In this document: in pieces, positions 9,037 to 17,750 of the stretch
Position numbering within the stretch: position 1 is the stretch's first letter
Layout: each line of letters begins with the position of its first letter
DNA from: JBPYCR01 sp051846935
Lineage (GTDB): Bacteria; Bacillota; Bacilli; Bacillales; Amphibacillaceae
Assembly (NCBI RefSeq): GCF_051846935.1
Contig: NZ_JBPYCS010000007.1
Location: forward strand, 62,001 to 126,000
DNA length: 64,000 bases
Direction of reading: 5' to 3'
Program-made: the position numbers and the translations under genes
Notes under the pieces: model-generated
Database searches by the model: none
What the model saw: only the letters and a program-made list of their open reading frames with translations
What the model was told of the DNA's origin: nothing

Positions 9037-9174
9037 ATGTCTTACGGACATGGTGGATGCTACGGCGGATATGGATCTGGTGGATACGGAGGTCACGGAG
9101 CCGGTCGAGGCTTTGCTTTGATTGTCGTACTATTTATCTTGCTGATTATTGTTGGAGCAGCTTGGTATTGCTAA
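9037..9174 (+). CDS. YjcZ-family sporulation miniprotein, copy 2
   Basis: A 45-residue paralogue of the preceding gene. The membrane helix is nearly identical (FALIVVLFILLIIVGAA) and ends in WYC, but the N-terminus is longer and rich in Gly/Tyr (GHGGCYGGYGSGGYGGHG). Two cysteines, one on each side of the helix, are absent from copy 1. The site TAGGAGG lies about eight bases before the ATG. The pair probably arose by tandem duplication with divergence of the N-terminus. Confidence 0.88.
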   Translation: MSYGHGGCYGGYGSGGYGGHGAGRGFALIVVLFILLIIVGAAWYC

Positions 9175-9305
9175 AAGCAAGTATATAATTAAGCCTGTGA
9201 ACACACATGCTTCGGGCGGTTTGATGCCTTGCTAACCCGTCCATTATTCGCCTTTTTTATGTGGCACAGCAAAAGTGTAAATAAAAGCTATGAACAAGGT
9301 GTTTG

Positions 9306-9331
9306 CAGAGGGTAAAAGATCCCTCTGTTTC
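9306..9331 (+). terminator. Hairpin downstream of the YjcZ pair
   Basis: CAGAGGG / CCCTCTG around an 8-base loop, followed by a T-rich stretch on the + strand, just before the convergent acetyltransferase gene. It is a plausible terminator for the miniprotein genes. Confidence 0.6.
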
Positions 9332-9349
9332 CCTTTTCTCTTATAAAAG

Positions 9350-9910
9350 TTAACCCGATTGGCGGTGCTTCCAGTCGTCATACAGCATACCGTAAACGAC
9401 ATGATCTACATAATGATCATAGAGCCACTCTGCTTGACGAAGCAGCCCTTCTTCTGAAAAACCAAGCCGTTCTGGAATAGCTCGGCTTCGTTTGTTTTTA
9501 GCAGCGGCGCGAATATCAACACGATTTAATTTTAATTCACGAAATGCATAATCCGTTAACGTTTGCACGGCTTGCGTCATAATTCCCCGTCCTTCATAGT
9601 CAATTGCCAACCAATAGCCGATATATCCAATTTTATTTTTCCAATCAAATTGATTGAAACCGATCACGCCGGCCAGTTCCTCTTTATAAAATATTCCAGC
9701 TGTTAAGCTGCTTCGTTCTGCATAGCTGTGAAAGGATTGTTTAATGAATTGAAGCGAATCATTTACACAATTCATCTCATCAATCCAAGGAAGCCAGCTG
9801 CGTAAGTGCTCCCTTGATCGCTCTGTAATTTCAAATAATGCTTGTGCGTCTCTGACTGCGAGCATTCGCATATTCAACTCCTCATTAACTTGAACGATAA
9901 ACATCGGCAT
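9350..9910 (-). CDS. GNAT N-acetyltransferase, RimJ/RimL type
   Basis: Acetyl-CoA-dependent acetyltransferase of 186 residues. RimL-type hallmarks are YWLAIDYEGRGIMTQA, the CoA pyrophosphate-binding segment near residues 108-123, and RSRAIPERLGFSEEGLLRQ towards the C-terminus. Relatives acetylate ribosomal protein N-termini or unknown small acceptors; it is close to the Bacillus YdaF-like group, and the acceptor cannot be inferred from sequence. It lies 11 bases downstream of a broken ABC-transporter ATPase on the same strand. Confidence 0.88.
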   Translation of the reverse strand: MPMFIVQVNEELNMRMLAVRDAQALFEITERSREHLRSWLPWIDEMNCVNDSLQFIKQSFHSYAERSSLTAGIFYKEELAGVIGFNQFDWKNKIGYIGYWLAIDYEGRGIMTQAVQTLTDYAFRELKLNRVDIRAAAKNKRSRAIPERLGFSEEGLLRQAEWLYDHYVDHVVYGMLYDDWKHRQSG

Positions 9911-9921
9911 CTCCTTATCTC

Positions 9922-10119
9922 TTATAAAAAAGTTTGTTCCAGCTGATCAGTCGTACTTTCACCTGCCCCGCTAGGACCGATGTAGCCGATAATTTCTTCT
10001 CGACGTACGGTTAAACGAGTGCCTTTTAATACGAGGCCACTACCAAAGCTTATTGGAAGATCGGAGAAAACGAAAACAATTTCGTTTTCTTGCAAGGGAT
10101 TCCCACCTTTACCTAGCAA
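9922..10119 (-). pseudogene. Remnant of an ABC-transporter ATP-binding protein
   Basis: The 65 codons contain SFGSGLVLKGTRLTVRR and then IIGYIGPSGAGESTTDQL, which matches the start of an ABC ATPase through the Walker A box. The essential Walker A Lys is replaced by Glu (GAGES instead of GAGKS). The frame ends soon after, without the Q-loop, signature or Walker B. Family members are over 200 residues, so this is a non-functional N-terminal fragment. Confidence 0.75.
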
Positions 10120-10367
10120 TTATTTTTGGTTAGCATTGAATAATGAACGGTATAGTAATATATATAGATACATTTTAGGAAGCAATTCGTGTTTTAATTT
10201 GGTTTTAATTTTATACCAAGTTTATCATATCAATGACATTGTTTGGGTGTTTTCTTAAATCCGTTGTGTATAAAAAAGAATGTTACGTATAATGGAATTA
10301 AAGGTATATAGGAAGTAACGTCTAAAAATAAAGTTGAATCATCGAGGTTCAAACAGGGAGGAACTAG

Positions 10368-12575
10368 ATGAAAAATGTATTTTCAAGCTGGATTCAGTTT
10401 ATAACCGGAAAAAAAACACGTTGGGTAACGATAATAATTTGGATTTTACTTGTAGCCGTATTTTCCGCCGTTTGGCCACAAGTAAATAGTCAGGAAACGA
10501 ATTCAAATCAACTGCTTCCAGAGGACGCGATGTCTGTAACAGCAGCAAAAATAGTGGAGGAACAGTTTTCTGATGATGCAGGTATACCATTGTTATTCGC
10601 GTGGTATCGTGAAAGTGGATTAAAGGAAGCTGACTTTCAAAAAGTCCAGACGCTTTATGCAGATTTTGCAGCGGATCCGGTAGTGAAGCAGCAATTTGCT
10701 CCACCTCTTGATCAAGCGCCGCTCTCTGCGCTGAAAGGAATGGCTTCAGAGGATGGAAAGGCACTTAACACGCCGTTGTTTTTTAATAAGGATGCTTCAA
10801 CAGATGAGTTAGATGAAGCATTGGCTCAGCTGGGAAATAAGATTGAATTGCAAATGGGTACCGGTATTGCATCAAGTGATCTTTCAGAGGATGGCTTGCA
10901 TGTAAGGTTGACCGGTCCAGTCGGGATTCAGACAGATGCTGTTTCATTATTTAGCCGTGCGGATGTGACGTTGCTGATCGCTACCGTGCTTATTGTACTT
11001 GTTTTGCTCATTACGTTGTACCGTTCACCAATATTAGCGATTGTACCTTTAATTGCTGTTGGTTTCGCTTACGGGCTTGTTAATCCACTCCTCGGTGTAC
11101 TCGCTCAAAAGGGTTGGATCGAAGTGGACGCGCAGGCGATTTCTATTATGACCGTTCTTTTATTTGGAGCGGGCACCGATTATTGTCTATTTATGATATC
11201 AAGATACAGGGATGAATTACGAGAGGAAGAAAGTAAGTATGCTGCATTACAGCGGTCAATAAAAGAGACGGGTGGCGCGATTATGGTTAGCGCATTAACA
11301 ACGGTTACGGCCCTTCTTACATTGGCGCTTGCTTATTATGCATCGTATGACCGCTTTGCTATCCCATTTAGTTTATCGATACTTATAATGGGCATTGCTG
11401 CACTCACTCTATTGCCTGCGATTTTATCGCTTTTGGGCAGGGCGGCATTTATTCCGTTTATCCCGAGAACAGAAGAAATGATTAAACAGCTGGAAAAGAA
11501 AAAAGGAAGACGGTTGCGTCGCTCGAAGTCAACAGGACCTGCAGGGAGAGCGTTTGGACGTTGGTCAACAGAAAAACCTTGGTTAATCATACTAATTTGC
11601 CTGGTTGCTCTTGGTGGGCTTGCTTCTTTTACAACAAAAGCTGAATATACATACGGTCTCTTAGATTCTTTTCCTAAGGATATGCCGTCACGTGAAGGGA
11701 TTTCTATCCTTTCTGAACATTATCCTCCAGGTGAGATTGCGCCTGTTCAACTAATCGTTCATACAGATACAACGGTGGACGCTGTCAAAGCTAGGGTAAT
11801 GGAGCTCGATATGATCGAGCGTGTTCGTGATCCTATTAAGGGATCTAATGATGCCTCCTATCAAATTATGGACATTACGTTAGCAATCGACCCTTATTCG
11901 GATGCTGCGATCAATGGAATTCCAAAAATAAAAGAAGTAGTCGAAAAAGAGCTGGAAAGGGCAGGCATAAAGGGATCAGAAGAAAAGATTTGGATCGGTG
12001 GAGAAACAGCAACCTTATACGATACAGAACAAATGGCAAAGCGTGATCAATCGGTCATCATACCAGCTGTCTTAACGATAATTGCGTTATTGCTGTTTGT
12101 ATATTTACGTTCTCTCGTAGCGATGGTTTATTTACTCGCAACGGTTGTTTTGTCTTATTTTGCTGCTTTAGGATTAGGGTGGATAATTATTCATTATGTT
12201 TTAGGAGCAGATGCAATGCAAGGGCTTATTCCTGTTTATGCCTTTGTTTTCCTAGTTGCGCTCGGAGAAGACTATAATATTTTTATGGCCTCGAGCATTT
12301 GGCGAAAGCGTGAGAAGGCACCACTTAAACAGGCTATTCGTGAAGGTGTTAGTGAAACGAGTGCCGTTATTGGCTCTGCCGGTTTGATTTTAGCAGGGAC
12401 TTTTTCTGTCCTCGCTGTTATGCCATTACAAGTGCTCGTTCATTTTGGTCTCGTTACCGCATTAGGCATATTACTTGATACGTTCGTCGTGCGACCTTTG
12501 CTCGTTCCGTCTATTACAACGGTGTTAGGACGATACGCGTTTTGGCCAGGGAAGCAATGGAGGAAGGTAGATTGA
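10368..12575 (+). CDS. MMPL/RND-family membrane transporter (YdfJ-like)
   Basis: A 735-residue membrane exporter of the MMPL branch of the RND superfamily, driven by the proton gradient. There is one N-terminal helix, an extracytoplasmic loop (about residues 35-190) and then five helices. A second copy of the helix-loop-helix plan follows from about residue 400. The proton-relay Asp-Tyr pairs are visible in GAGTDYCLFMISRYRDE and GEDYNIFMASSIWRKRE, matching the family's internal duplication. The start follows GGGAGGAA. Substrates of such Bacillus proteins are lipids, drugs or unknown. No regulator is adjacent. Confidence 0.92.
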   Translation: MKNVFSSWIQFITGKKTRWVTIIIWILLVAVFSAVWPQVNSQETNSNQLLPEDAMSVTAAKIVEEQFSDDAGIPLLFAWYRESGLKEADFQKVQTLYADFAADPVVKQQFAPPLDQAPLSALKGMASEDGKALNTPLFFNKDASTDELDEALAQLGNKIELQMGTGIASSDLSEDGLHVRLTGPVGIQTDAVSLFSRADVTLLIATVLIVLVLLITLYRSPILAIVPLIAVGFAYGLVNPLLGVLAQKGWIEVDAQAISIMTVLLFGAGTDYCLFMISRYRDELREEESKYAALQRSIKETGGAIMVSALTTVTALLTLALAYYASYDRFAIPFSLSILIMGIAALTLLPAILSLLGRAAFIPFIPRTEEMIKQLEKKKGRRLRRSKSTGPAGRAFGRWSTEKPWLIILICLVALGGLASFTTKAEYTYGLLDSFPKDMPSREGISILSEHYPPGEIAPVQLIVHTDTTVDAVKARVMELDMIERVRDPIKGSNDASYQIMDITLAIDPYSDAAINGIPKIKEVVEKELERAGIKGSEEKIWIGGETATLYDTEQMAKRDQSVIIPAVLTIIALLLFVYLRSLVAMVYLLATVVLSYFAALGLGWIIIHYVLGADAMQGLIPVYAFVFLVALGEDYNIFMASSIWRKREKAPLKQAIREGVSETSAVIGSAGLILAGTFSVLAVMPLQVLVHFGLVTALGILLDTFVVRPLLVPSITTVLGRYAFWPGKQWRKVD

Positions 12576-12725
12576 AGGGGTTTTTACGTTAATGCTGTAT
12601 TTAAAGAGTCGTCAGTAACGTGTTTTAGGTAAACACCCATTTTTCATAATAAAACTAGGGTAATTGTCCCTTGTTGGCTCTTGTGCGCATAATATAAATT
12701 AATTCGTTAATGAGGGGCAGTGCGT

Positions 12726-13505
12726 ATGAGTTTATTTATTAATGCTGAAGCGCATCCGAATCTGTTTATGAATACGAATCGTCTCCAAGCGCCTAATCAA
12801 GCATATTACCAATATGATACGTTGTCCGAATGGAAGAAGGAACAGCACAACATTAATGAATCGATCACCGAATCCATTCGCAAAATAAAGGTGTTATATA
12901 ATCTTCAGGAAATATCAAGACAACGAAGTGAAGAAGCTTTTGCACAGCAATTAGAAACGTATCGTGTTCATTATGGAAATTTTAAAAGCGATGTATTGGA
13001 GCGGTTGGCAATGTTGGAAGAAAGTGAAGCACAGCTTAAACAGCTTTTGGAAGAGGAGACGGTTTTAAATAAGCAGGCAAGGAAGCAAATAACAGAAATT
13101 CATCAATCAAACAAGAAGCTATTACACGAATTACATCAATTCCAAGATGCAAGCAAAACTGTATCGGCACAAGTTGACGCATGTCTAAGCTTACAAAAAC
13201 AAACAATAACCCAGCTATCGGATCAAAGCGCGCAATATGAGCACATTTCGGAGGAACTAAAGAAACAAGCAGATGATCAGCAACAGGTGCAGACGAAGCT
13301 ACAAAACCAAGAAGCACTTGTTGAAAAAGCATTAAGACAGCTAGATCATATTCGTTCCGTTTTATATGAGCGGAGTAGTTATTTAGCCGAAAAGGTAGAG
13401 AGTGGATATGATAGGACAGCTTCCTATGTCTATCATTTGCTGACAAAATCGGAAAAGCCGTATACCTTTTTTTTGCAGTCTAATAAAAAAGAGAATAAAG
13501 AGTGA
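12726..13505 (+). CDS. Coiled-coil protein of unknown function
   Basis: I do not recognise a family. The 259-residue product is hydrophilic with no signal peptide or membrane helix. From about residue 30 to 215 it is dominated by Glu, Gln, Lys and Leu in heptad-like spacing, predicting long coiled coils. The C-terminus contains an aromatic patch near residue 230 and ends in Lys/Glu. I choose ATG 12726, eight bases after GAGGGG, over the GTG at 12720. A strong terminator follows at 13544, so it is probably monocistronic. A structural or tethering role is possible but unproven. Confidence 0.75.
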   Translation: MSLFINAEAHPNLFMNTNRLQAPNQAYYQYDTLSEWKKEQHNINESITESIRKIKVLYNLQEISRQRSEEAFAQQLETYRVHYGNFKSDVLERLAMLEESEAQLKQLLEEETVLNKQARKQITEIHQSNKKLLHELHQFQDASKTVSAQVDACLSLQKQTITQLSDQSAQYEHISEELKKQADDQQQVQTKLQNQEALVEKALRQLDHIRSVLYERSSYLAEKVESGYDRTASYVYHLLTKSEKPYTFFLQSNKKENKE

Positions 13506-13543
13506 ATGTATAATTCATGGCAATCAAACATTTTATGCGTTAA

Positions 13544-13588
13544 AGAAGTCCGTCCGCCACTAATTAAACGAACGGGCTTCTTTTTTTA
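13544..13588 (+). terminator. Rho-independent terminator after the coiled-coil gene
   Basis: Long stem with left arm AGAAGTCCGTCCG and right arm CGAACGGGCTTCT (one wobble and one mismatch), followed by TTTTTTT. Confidence 0.9.
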
Positions 13589-13680
13589 TCTTATTTTAAT
13601 AACGAACGGTAATAGAGGATAAAAGTGTCGCTATACACATCGATTAAAAATAATAGGTATTTGTTCCCGTTTGAGATATT

Positions 13681-13725
13681 AAAAAAAAGTCACCCCGTCT
13701 ATCCGTGGATAACCGAGCTGACTTT
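13681..13725 (-). terminator. Terminator of the DUF4190 gene (minus strand)
   Basis: Read on the minus strand, AAAGTCA pairs with TGACTTT around an internal TATCC/GGATA hairpin, and then runs into eight T residues. It lies 50 bases past the stop of the minus-strand gene. Confidence 0.75.
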
Positions 13726-13775
13726 CCTTTTTACATACAGATTATTTCTATTAAACGTTGTACGGTTACTTGCTG

Positions 13776-14048
13776 TTAATAATAGGACATGTTTATAAGT
13801 GCAGTAAAAAACAGAATAATACCGATAATCGCAAAGAAGCTTAAAATAATGCCGACAATGCTGCAAATAAGCCCAGCTGTTGCCATTCCACTTCCGAGCT
13901 CATTCGATACTTTCATTTCTTTTGTCGCTTTTCTTGAAAAAACAATTCCTATTATACCTAATAGTAAGCCAATAATCGGTATGAGGATGGACAAGATCCC
14001 AACAATTAAAGCAATAATTGAATTCGTGTTTGTCTGTTTATTCTCCAT
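13776..14048 (-). CDS. DUF4190-type small membrane protein
   Basis: A 90-residue protein with two long hydrophobic helices (IIALIVGILSILIPIIGLLL and the region GMATAGLICSIVGIILSF) linked by a basic loop (FSRKATKEMK). This is the layout of DUF4190-domain proteins. I start it at the ATG at 14048, preceded by CGGAGGG; the ATG at 14081 further upstream lacks such a site. It is predicted to span the membrane twice; function is unknown. Confidence 0.78.
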   Translation of the reverse strand: MENKQTNTNSIIALIVGILSILIPIIGLLLGIIGIVFSRKATKEMKVSNELGSGMATAGLICSIVGIILSFFAIIGIILFFTALINMSYY

Positions 14049-14312
14049 TATGCCCTCCGTTAAGCAGTAAGTTATTATCATGCTATCATATGTGTTTGCC
14101 TAGAGTAACTAGAAATGTACGCCGCTAACACATGTAACGATCGTCGAGTTGTAGTGTACGACACGCTACCCGTTTAAATTACAATAAGCAGTAATCAATT
14201 TGATTACGATTCTATGCAGCACCAATTAAATACATGCGAATTTCAATTTTGATAAATGGTTAATTCCTGGCACATAATAGCTGTTTGGATTAATAAAAAT
14301 TGGTTAATTCGT

Positions 14313-14852
14313 TTAATAATAAGGAGAAATTAAAATATATACGAGCACACCGGTTAAGCTGACGTATAGCCAAATTGGCATTGTCCAGCGCGCGATTTTT
14401 TTATGCTTTTCAATTTTACGTGTAAGCCCCCAAACGAGTGTAAACAATGCTAACGCTACGACGATTGGTGCCAGCGATATATGCGTTATGAGTACGAAAT
14501 AATAAATAAGCTTTAATATACCGTCGCCTCCATAGCTTGTACTCGGAGCGAGTGTATGGTAGGTCAAATAAGTGACGAGAAAGAGTGCCGTCGACGTAAA
14601 AGCAGCAAATATAAAATTGCGATGCATTGTAATGTTTTTTCGTAAAATAAAAAAAAGAGCTGCCAGTAAGAAAATAAAGGTAAATGAGTTAAAGATCGCG
14701 TTTAATCTTGGTAAAATTGTAATATCAAATGGAATATCACGGTCCTGCTTCGGTATTAAAAATAGGATCACGATAATTAGATTAATGACGACCGTTAATG
14801 TAATAATAATCGGTGTATAATTCTTTTCGTTTGATAAAGGTTTATTCGTCAT
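14313..14852 (-). CDS. DUF420 membrane protein (YozB/CtaM-like)
   Basis: A 179-residue membrane protein with about five helices. Conserved DUF420 features are RLNAIFNSFTF, a His in KNITMHRNFIFAAF, a His in LVTYLTYHT, a His in LITHISLAPIV, and KHKKIARWTMPIWLYVSLTG. Members include CtaM of Staphylococcus aureus, needed for activity of heme-A-containing terminal oxidases, and YozB of B. subtilis. A role in cytochrome oxidase assembly is therefore likely by family. No ctaA/B/C/D gene is nearby, so context neither supports nor opposes it. Confidence 0.85.
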   Translation of the reverse strand: MTNKPLSNEKNYTPIIITLTVVINLIIVILFLIPKQDRDIPFDITILPRLNAIFNSFTFIFLLAALFFILRKNITMHRNFIFAAFTSTALFLVTYLTYHTLAPSTSYGGDGILKLIYYFVLITHISLAPIVVALALFTLVWGLTRKIEKHKKIARWTMPIWLYVSLTGVLVYILISPYY

Positions 14853-15005
14853 TTGTACGTTCCTCTCTATTAATAAATATGACTATTCTTATTGTATCAT
14901 CAAAAGAGAATCACGAAAGGAAAGTGCAAGCTTATATTGTGAATGAATTGTTACAACATCCTTTATAAAAAGGTAAACATGCAGCAGGTAAAAGTGAGGT
15001 ACATA

Positions 15006-15036
15006 AAAAGAAATAGACCTTCTGAAATACAGAAGG
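15006..15036 (-). terminator. Terminator of the tandem sspH gene (minus strand)
   Basis: On the minus strand CCTTCTG/CAGAAGG forms a perfect 7-bp stem with a 5-base loop, followed by a T-rich run (TCTATTTCTTTTT). It begins 15 bases past the stop. Confidence 0.8.
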
Positions 15037-15050
15037 CCAAATTTTAGTTA

Positions 15051-15431
15051 CTATTCTTTTAGTCCATGAATTGGTACGGTAATTTCATGATCTGGCTGAT
15101 CATGTGGAAAAACACGTGCAGTTTCGTTCTGTTCATCTACGTGCTGAATATAAACGGGTTGTCCGTTATATGTGACACGCTTCATTTCTGGCGATTCGGC
15201 AATATGAGCTGCACGTTGCGTGTTCATAGACAAGCTGCCCGTAGTAAATAGATCCTCTTCTATAAGCCCGGAAAGCGGAACGATTTGCTCAGCGTCCATT
15301 TCATTTAAAGGAAAAACAGTTGCGGTTTGATTTTCTTCATTTACACGTTGAATAAAAACAGGAACACCATGATAATTAACATTAATTAGAGTAGAGGAAT
15401 CGATAATAGCTCTGGCGCGCTGACTGTCCAT
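15051..15431 (-). CDS. H-type small acid-soluble spore protein, tandem duplicate
   Basis: SspH-type proteins are about 58-60 residues long and accumulate in the spore core. This 126-residue product contains two complete SspH-like units. Unit 1 spans about residues 1-60 (MDSQRARAIIDSS, then NYHGVPVFIQRVNEENQTA). Unit 2 spans about 69-126 (MNTQRAAHIAESPEM, then YNGQPVYIQHVDEQNETA). Unit 2 is close to the canonical sequence; unit 1 is diverged but keeps every conserved block. The two are fused by a linker of about eight residues. The start has a GGAGG site. Expression in the forespore is expected from the family. Confidence 0.88.
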   Translation of the reverse strand: MDSQRARAIIDSSTLINVNYHGVPVFIQRVNEENQTATVFPLNEMDAEQIVPLSGLIEEDLFTTGSLSMNTQRAAHIAESPEMKRVTYNGQPVYIQHVDEQNETARVFPHDQPDHEITVPIHGLKE

Positions 15432-15501
15432 TCGTTATCCTCCTTTACGTAAGTTTAAGGTGTATTATTTACAGTAAGACCGGATTTATACGATTACGCG
15501 C

Positions 15502-15603
15502 ACCATACAGACAACAAAGAAAATTGAAACCTCTACGAAGCTTATCTTAAATCTGTTAGACAAAGCAGGAAATGAAGAACTTCTTGAAGCAATGAATTTA
15601 TAA
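15502..15603 (+). other. Possible gene tail without a usable start
   Basis: A 33-codon open stretch ending in TAA reads TIQTTKKIETSTKLILNLLD and then KAGNEELLEAMNL. It has protein-like composition but no ATG, GTG or TTG with a ribosome binding site. It may be the tail of a decayed gene, and its family is not recognised. Confidence 0.2.
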
Positions 15604-15627
15604 AAACGGTTATAAAAGGAGAATTGT

Positions 15628-15918
15628 ATGCGGTTAATCGCTACACAGCCATATATTAAAGTGATTAGAGAAGTAACAAGTGTCGAAAAAAAAGAAGTTG
15701 AACAAGAGCGGATCCTTTATTTGTATGAAGATAAAGTCGTTACCGAATACCGTGAGTTTCCATTGAAGATAGTACTCGATATGTCGTACAGACGAATAGG
15801 ATCTGCTGGTGGACTGTTGTTTCTTCATACGACAAAAGGAATGTATGCGTATACGGTAAAAACGGAAACGAGCACATTTATTAATGCCTTTCACGCTTTT
15901 AAAAATAAAGAAATATGA
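15628..15918 (+). CDS. Conserved-looking small protein of unknown function
   Basis: I do not recognise the family with certainty. The 96-residue protein has no signal peptide or membrane helix. It alternates short beta-strand-like segments (RILYLYEDKVVTEYREFPL, then GGLLFLHTTKGMYAYTV) and ends with a helix-like segment (TFINAFHAFKNKEI). That strand-rich, helix-capped layout resembles small bacterial PH-like domains (inference). The ATG follows AAAGGAGAATTGT. The neighbours do not suggest a role. Confidence 0.65.
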   Translation: MRLIATQPYIKVIREVTSVEKKEVEQERILYLYEDKVVTEYREFPLKIVLDMSYRRIGSAGGLLFLHTTKGMYAYTVKTETSTFINAFHAFKNKEI

Positions 15919-16024
15919 ATGCATATATACCAACGCCTACGACAGAGAAGCCTTCGACGATCTATTTTTTGGTTAATATGATAAAATAAAGGGCAACAGA
16001 CGATACTGGAGGAGAATTGCACAG

Positions 16025-16168
16025 ATGGATAATTGTGGGGACCTGCATGTATTAAGTCGTGAACGAACGAATAGATTATTACAAAGAAATAGAAAAGCTT
16101 CAGAAAACGAGAAGAACGCAGCATACTATTGGGTGTCTAAAGCCGTTTCAGAAAGCGTAATTGCATGA
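16025..16168 (+). CDS. Small ORF translationally coupled to the downstream permease
   Basis: A 47-codon frame starting at ATG ten bases after GGAGGAG and ending in TGA that overlaps the ATG of the next gene (ATGA). The product is polar and basic, with RERTNRLLQRNRKASENEKN in its middle and two aromatic residues near the C-terminus. No family is recognised. The next gene has no separate ribosome binding site, and together with the ATGA overlap this argues that the small frame is really translated and couples translation of the permease. Confidence 0.65.
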   Translation: MDNCGDLHVLSRERTNRLLQRNRKASENEKNAAYYWVSKAVSESVIA

Positions 16169-17577
16169 CGGACGTTCGGTCATGGGGGTTACGGCTATCG
16201 ATTGCCAGCTTCGCGCTCTTACACTTTTTCACTGCTTTTATCCATTCAAGCAATCTTGAATATGTATTATCCATTAGCGGTATTTGTATTCTCATTTTTG
16301 CCGGAATAAAAAGTACATTATTTAAATTTAAAATACCCGTTTTCCTGCTGCTCATCGGTGTAGGCATTATTATTTTTACAGATGGACCTGTGATTGAAGG
16401 GATTATGCACGGGATTTTACAAATGCGCAATATTATCGGACTTTTAATCGTCGTTCCGCTTATTAGTTGGGTATTGCAAGAAGAGCCGTATGTCGAGGAT
16501 ATTATGGCCTTTTTTCATACGTTTATTAATACGAGCCGGAAATTTTACTTTGGCTTAGTAGCTTTTACCCAAGTGATTGCGTATTTTTTGTTATTTGGCT
16601 CCATTCCAATGATGTACCAATTTGTAAATGTTATTTTAAAAGAGCAAAAGGGTGAAGTGTGGGAAAACTTCAAAGGAACGGCTCTGTTACGTGGCTTTGC
16701 TCTATCGACAATGTGGGTTATTAGTATTCCGAGCTTTATATTTTCTGTGGAAACATTAGGAGCTTCTTTATGGATTGCCATTTTACAAGGGTTTGGCATG
16801 GCATTACTTGGCACTGTAGTGGCAGTTTTGTTTTCTATGTTTCAGGAAAAAAGCTACGGTGTGGAATTAACACCAGCATTAAATACAGAGATTAATAATG
16901 TTTTAAAGCATGCATCCAATGTGGAAATACGTAAACAAAAAGTGCTTGAATTTGCGCTTTTATTTATTACTTTGTTTGGGACAATTTTTGTTTTGCATGC
17001 TGTGCTACATGTACCTTTAATGCTCATTATTCCAATCGTTGTCGTTGTATGGACATCTGTTTTTTATTTAATGAAGCGTAAGGTGAGAAAGTTCTTTCGA
17101 GTTGCCAAGCATTACGTAATGGAAGATATGATGAAGCAATCGTACCAGCTAAGTGTAATGGTTGCTGTCGGTGTCTTAATTTATGGATTGAATCAAACGG
17201 AATTTGCAACGGTTGTTGTGGAAGGTCTTTATTATACGCAAAATCATTTGCCTTTTATTAATTTGCTTTATTTGTTGCCGTTTATTGTAATTATTCTTGG
17301 CTTTTTCAGCTTAGGCCCATTAACAGTTATGGTATTGGTTGCTGGAATACTTGAAAGCTTATCATTGCCTTATCCGCCTGAGCTAATTGTCCTAGCAATT
17401 ACATCGGGAAGTGTAATCTCCATTTTATTGTCGCCTGTTGTCATGCCAGTTATTATTCTTAGTGCGGCAAATGGATTAGGCTTGTTTACAAATGGAATTA
17501 AATTTAATATAAAATATAGCATTGTTTTTTACGTACTTGTTCAAATATATATTCAACTACGAATTTATCTTGGGTAG
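16165..17577 (+). CDS. Polytopic membrane protein, possible permease
   Basis: A 470-residue, very hydrophobic protein with roughly eleven to thirteen predicted helices. A cytoplasmic basic loop lies near residues 300-320 (MKRKVRKFFRVAKHYV). The layout, with two hydrophobic halves and a central soluble loop, is reminiscent of ion-transporter/GntP-like permeases. No decisive family motif was recognised, so the substrate is unknown. It starts within the stop codon of the preceding 47-codon frame and appears translationally coupled to it. A rhodanese gene follows after about 170 bases. Confidence 0.7.
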   Translation: MTDVRSWGLRLSIASFALLHFFTAFIHSSNLEYVLSISGICILIFAGIKSTLFKFKIPVFLLLIGVGIIIFTDGPVIEGIMHGILQMRNIIGLLIVVPLISWVLQEEPYVEDIMAFFHTFINTSRKFYFGLVAFTQVIAYFLLFGSIPMMYQFVNVILKEQKGEVWENFKGTALLRGFALSTMWVISIPSFIFSVETLGASLWIAILQGFGMALLGTVVAVLFSMFQEKSYGVELTPALNTEINNVLKHASNVEIRKQKVLEFALLFITLFGTIFVLHAVLHVPLMLIIPIVVVVWTSVFYLMKRKVRKFFRVAKHYVMEDMMKQSYQLSVMVAVGVLIYGLNQTEFATVVVEGLYYTQNHLPFINLLYLLPFIVIILGFFSLGPLTVMVLVAGILESLSLPYPPELIVLAITSGSVISILLSPVVMPVIILSAANGLGLFTNGIKFNIKYSIVFYVLVQIYIQLRIYLG

Positions 17578-17750
17578 TTAAAGTTGCTTCAAATGTAAGG
17601 GGCGGCTCCAGCGAAAATCATCCGCATGGAGTGCAAAAAATAGACATAACAGCGAATAATTTTTTTGAAATATATACGAGTTCAAATGGAAAACAGCAAG
17701 CGACAATAGGTGAAAGAATAACGTCTAAACTTTACGAGGGAGGCTCTCTT

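Noticed and set aside
10019..10258. A 79-codon + strand frame before the MMPL gene
   Set aside because: Half of it is antisense to the ABC ATPase remnant and there is no ribosome binding site.
17631..17750. N-terminal extension of the rhodanese gene to 17631
   Set aside because: No ribosome binding site there; the ATG at 17751 has GAGGGAGG and gives the usual membrane-anchored form.
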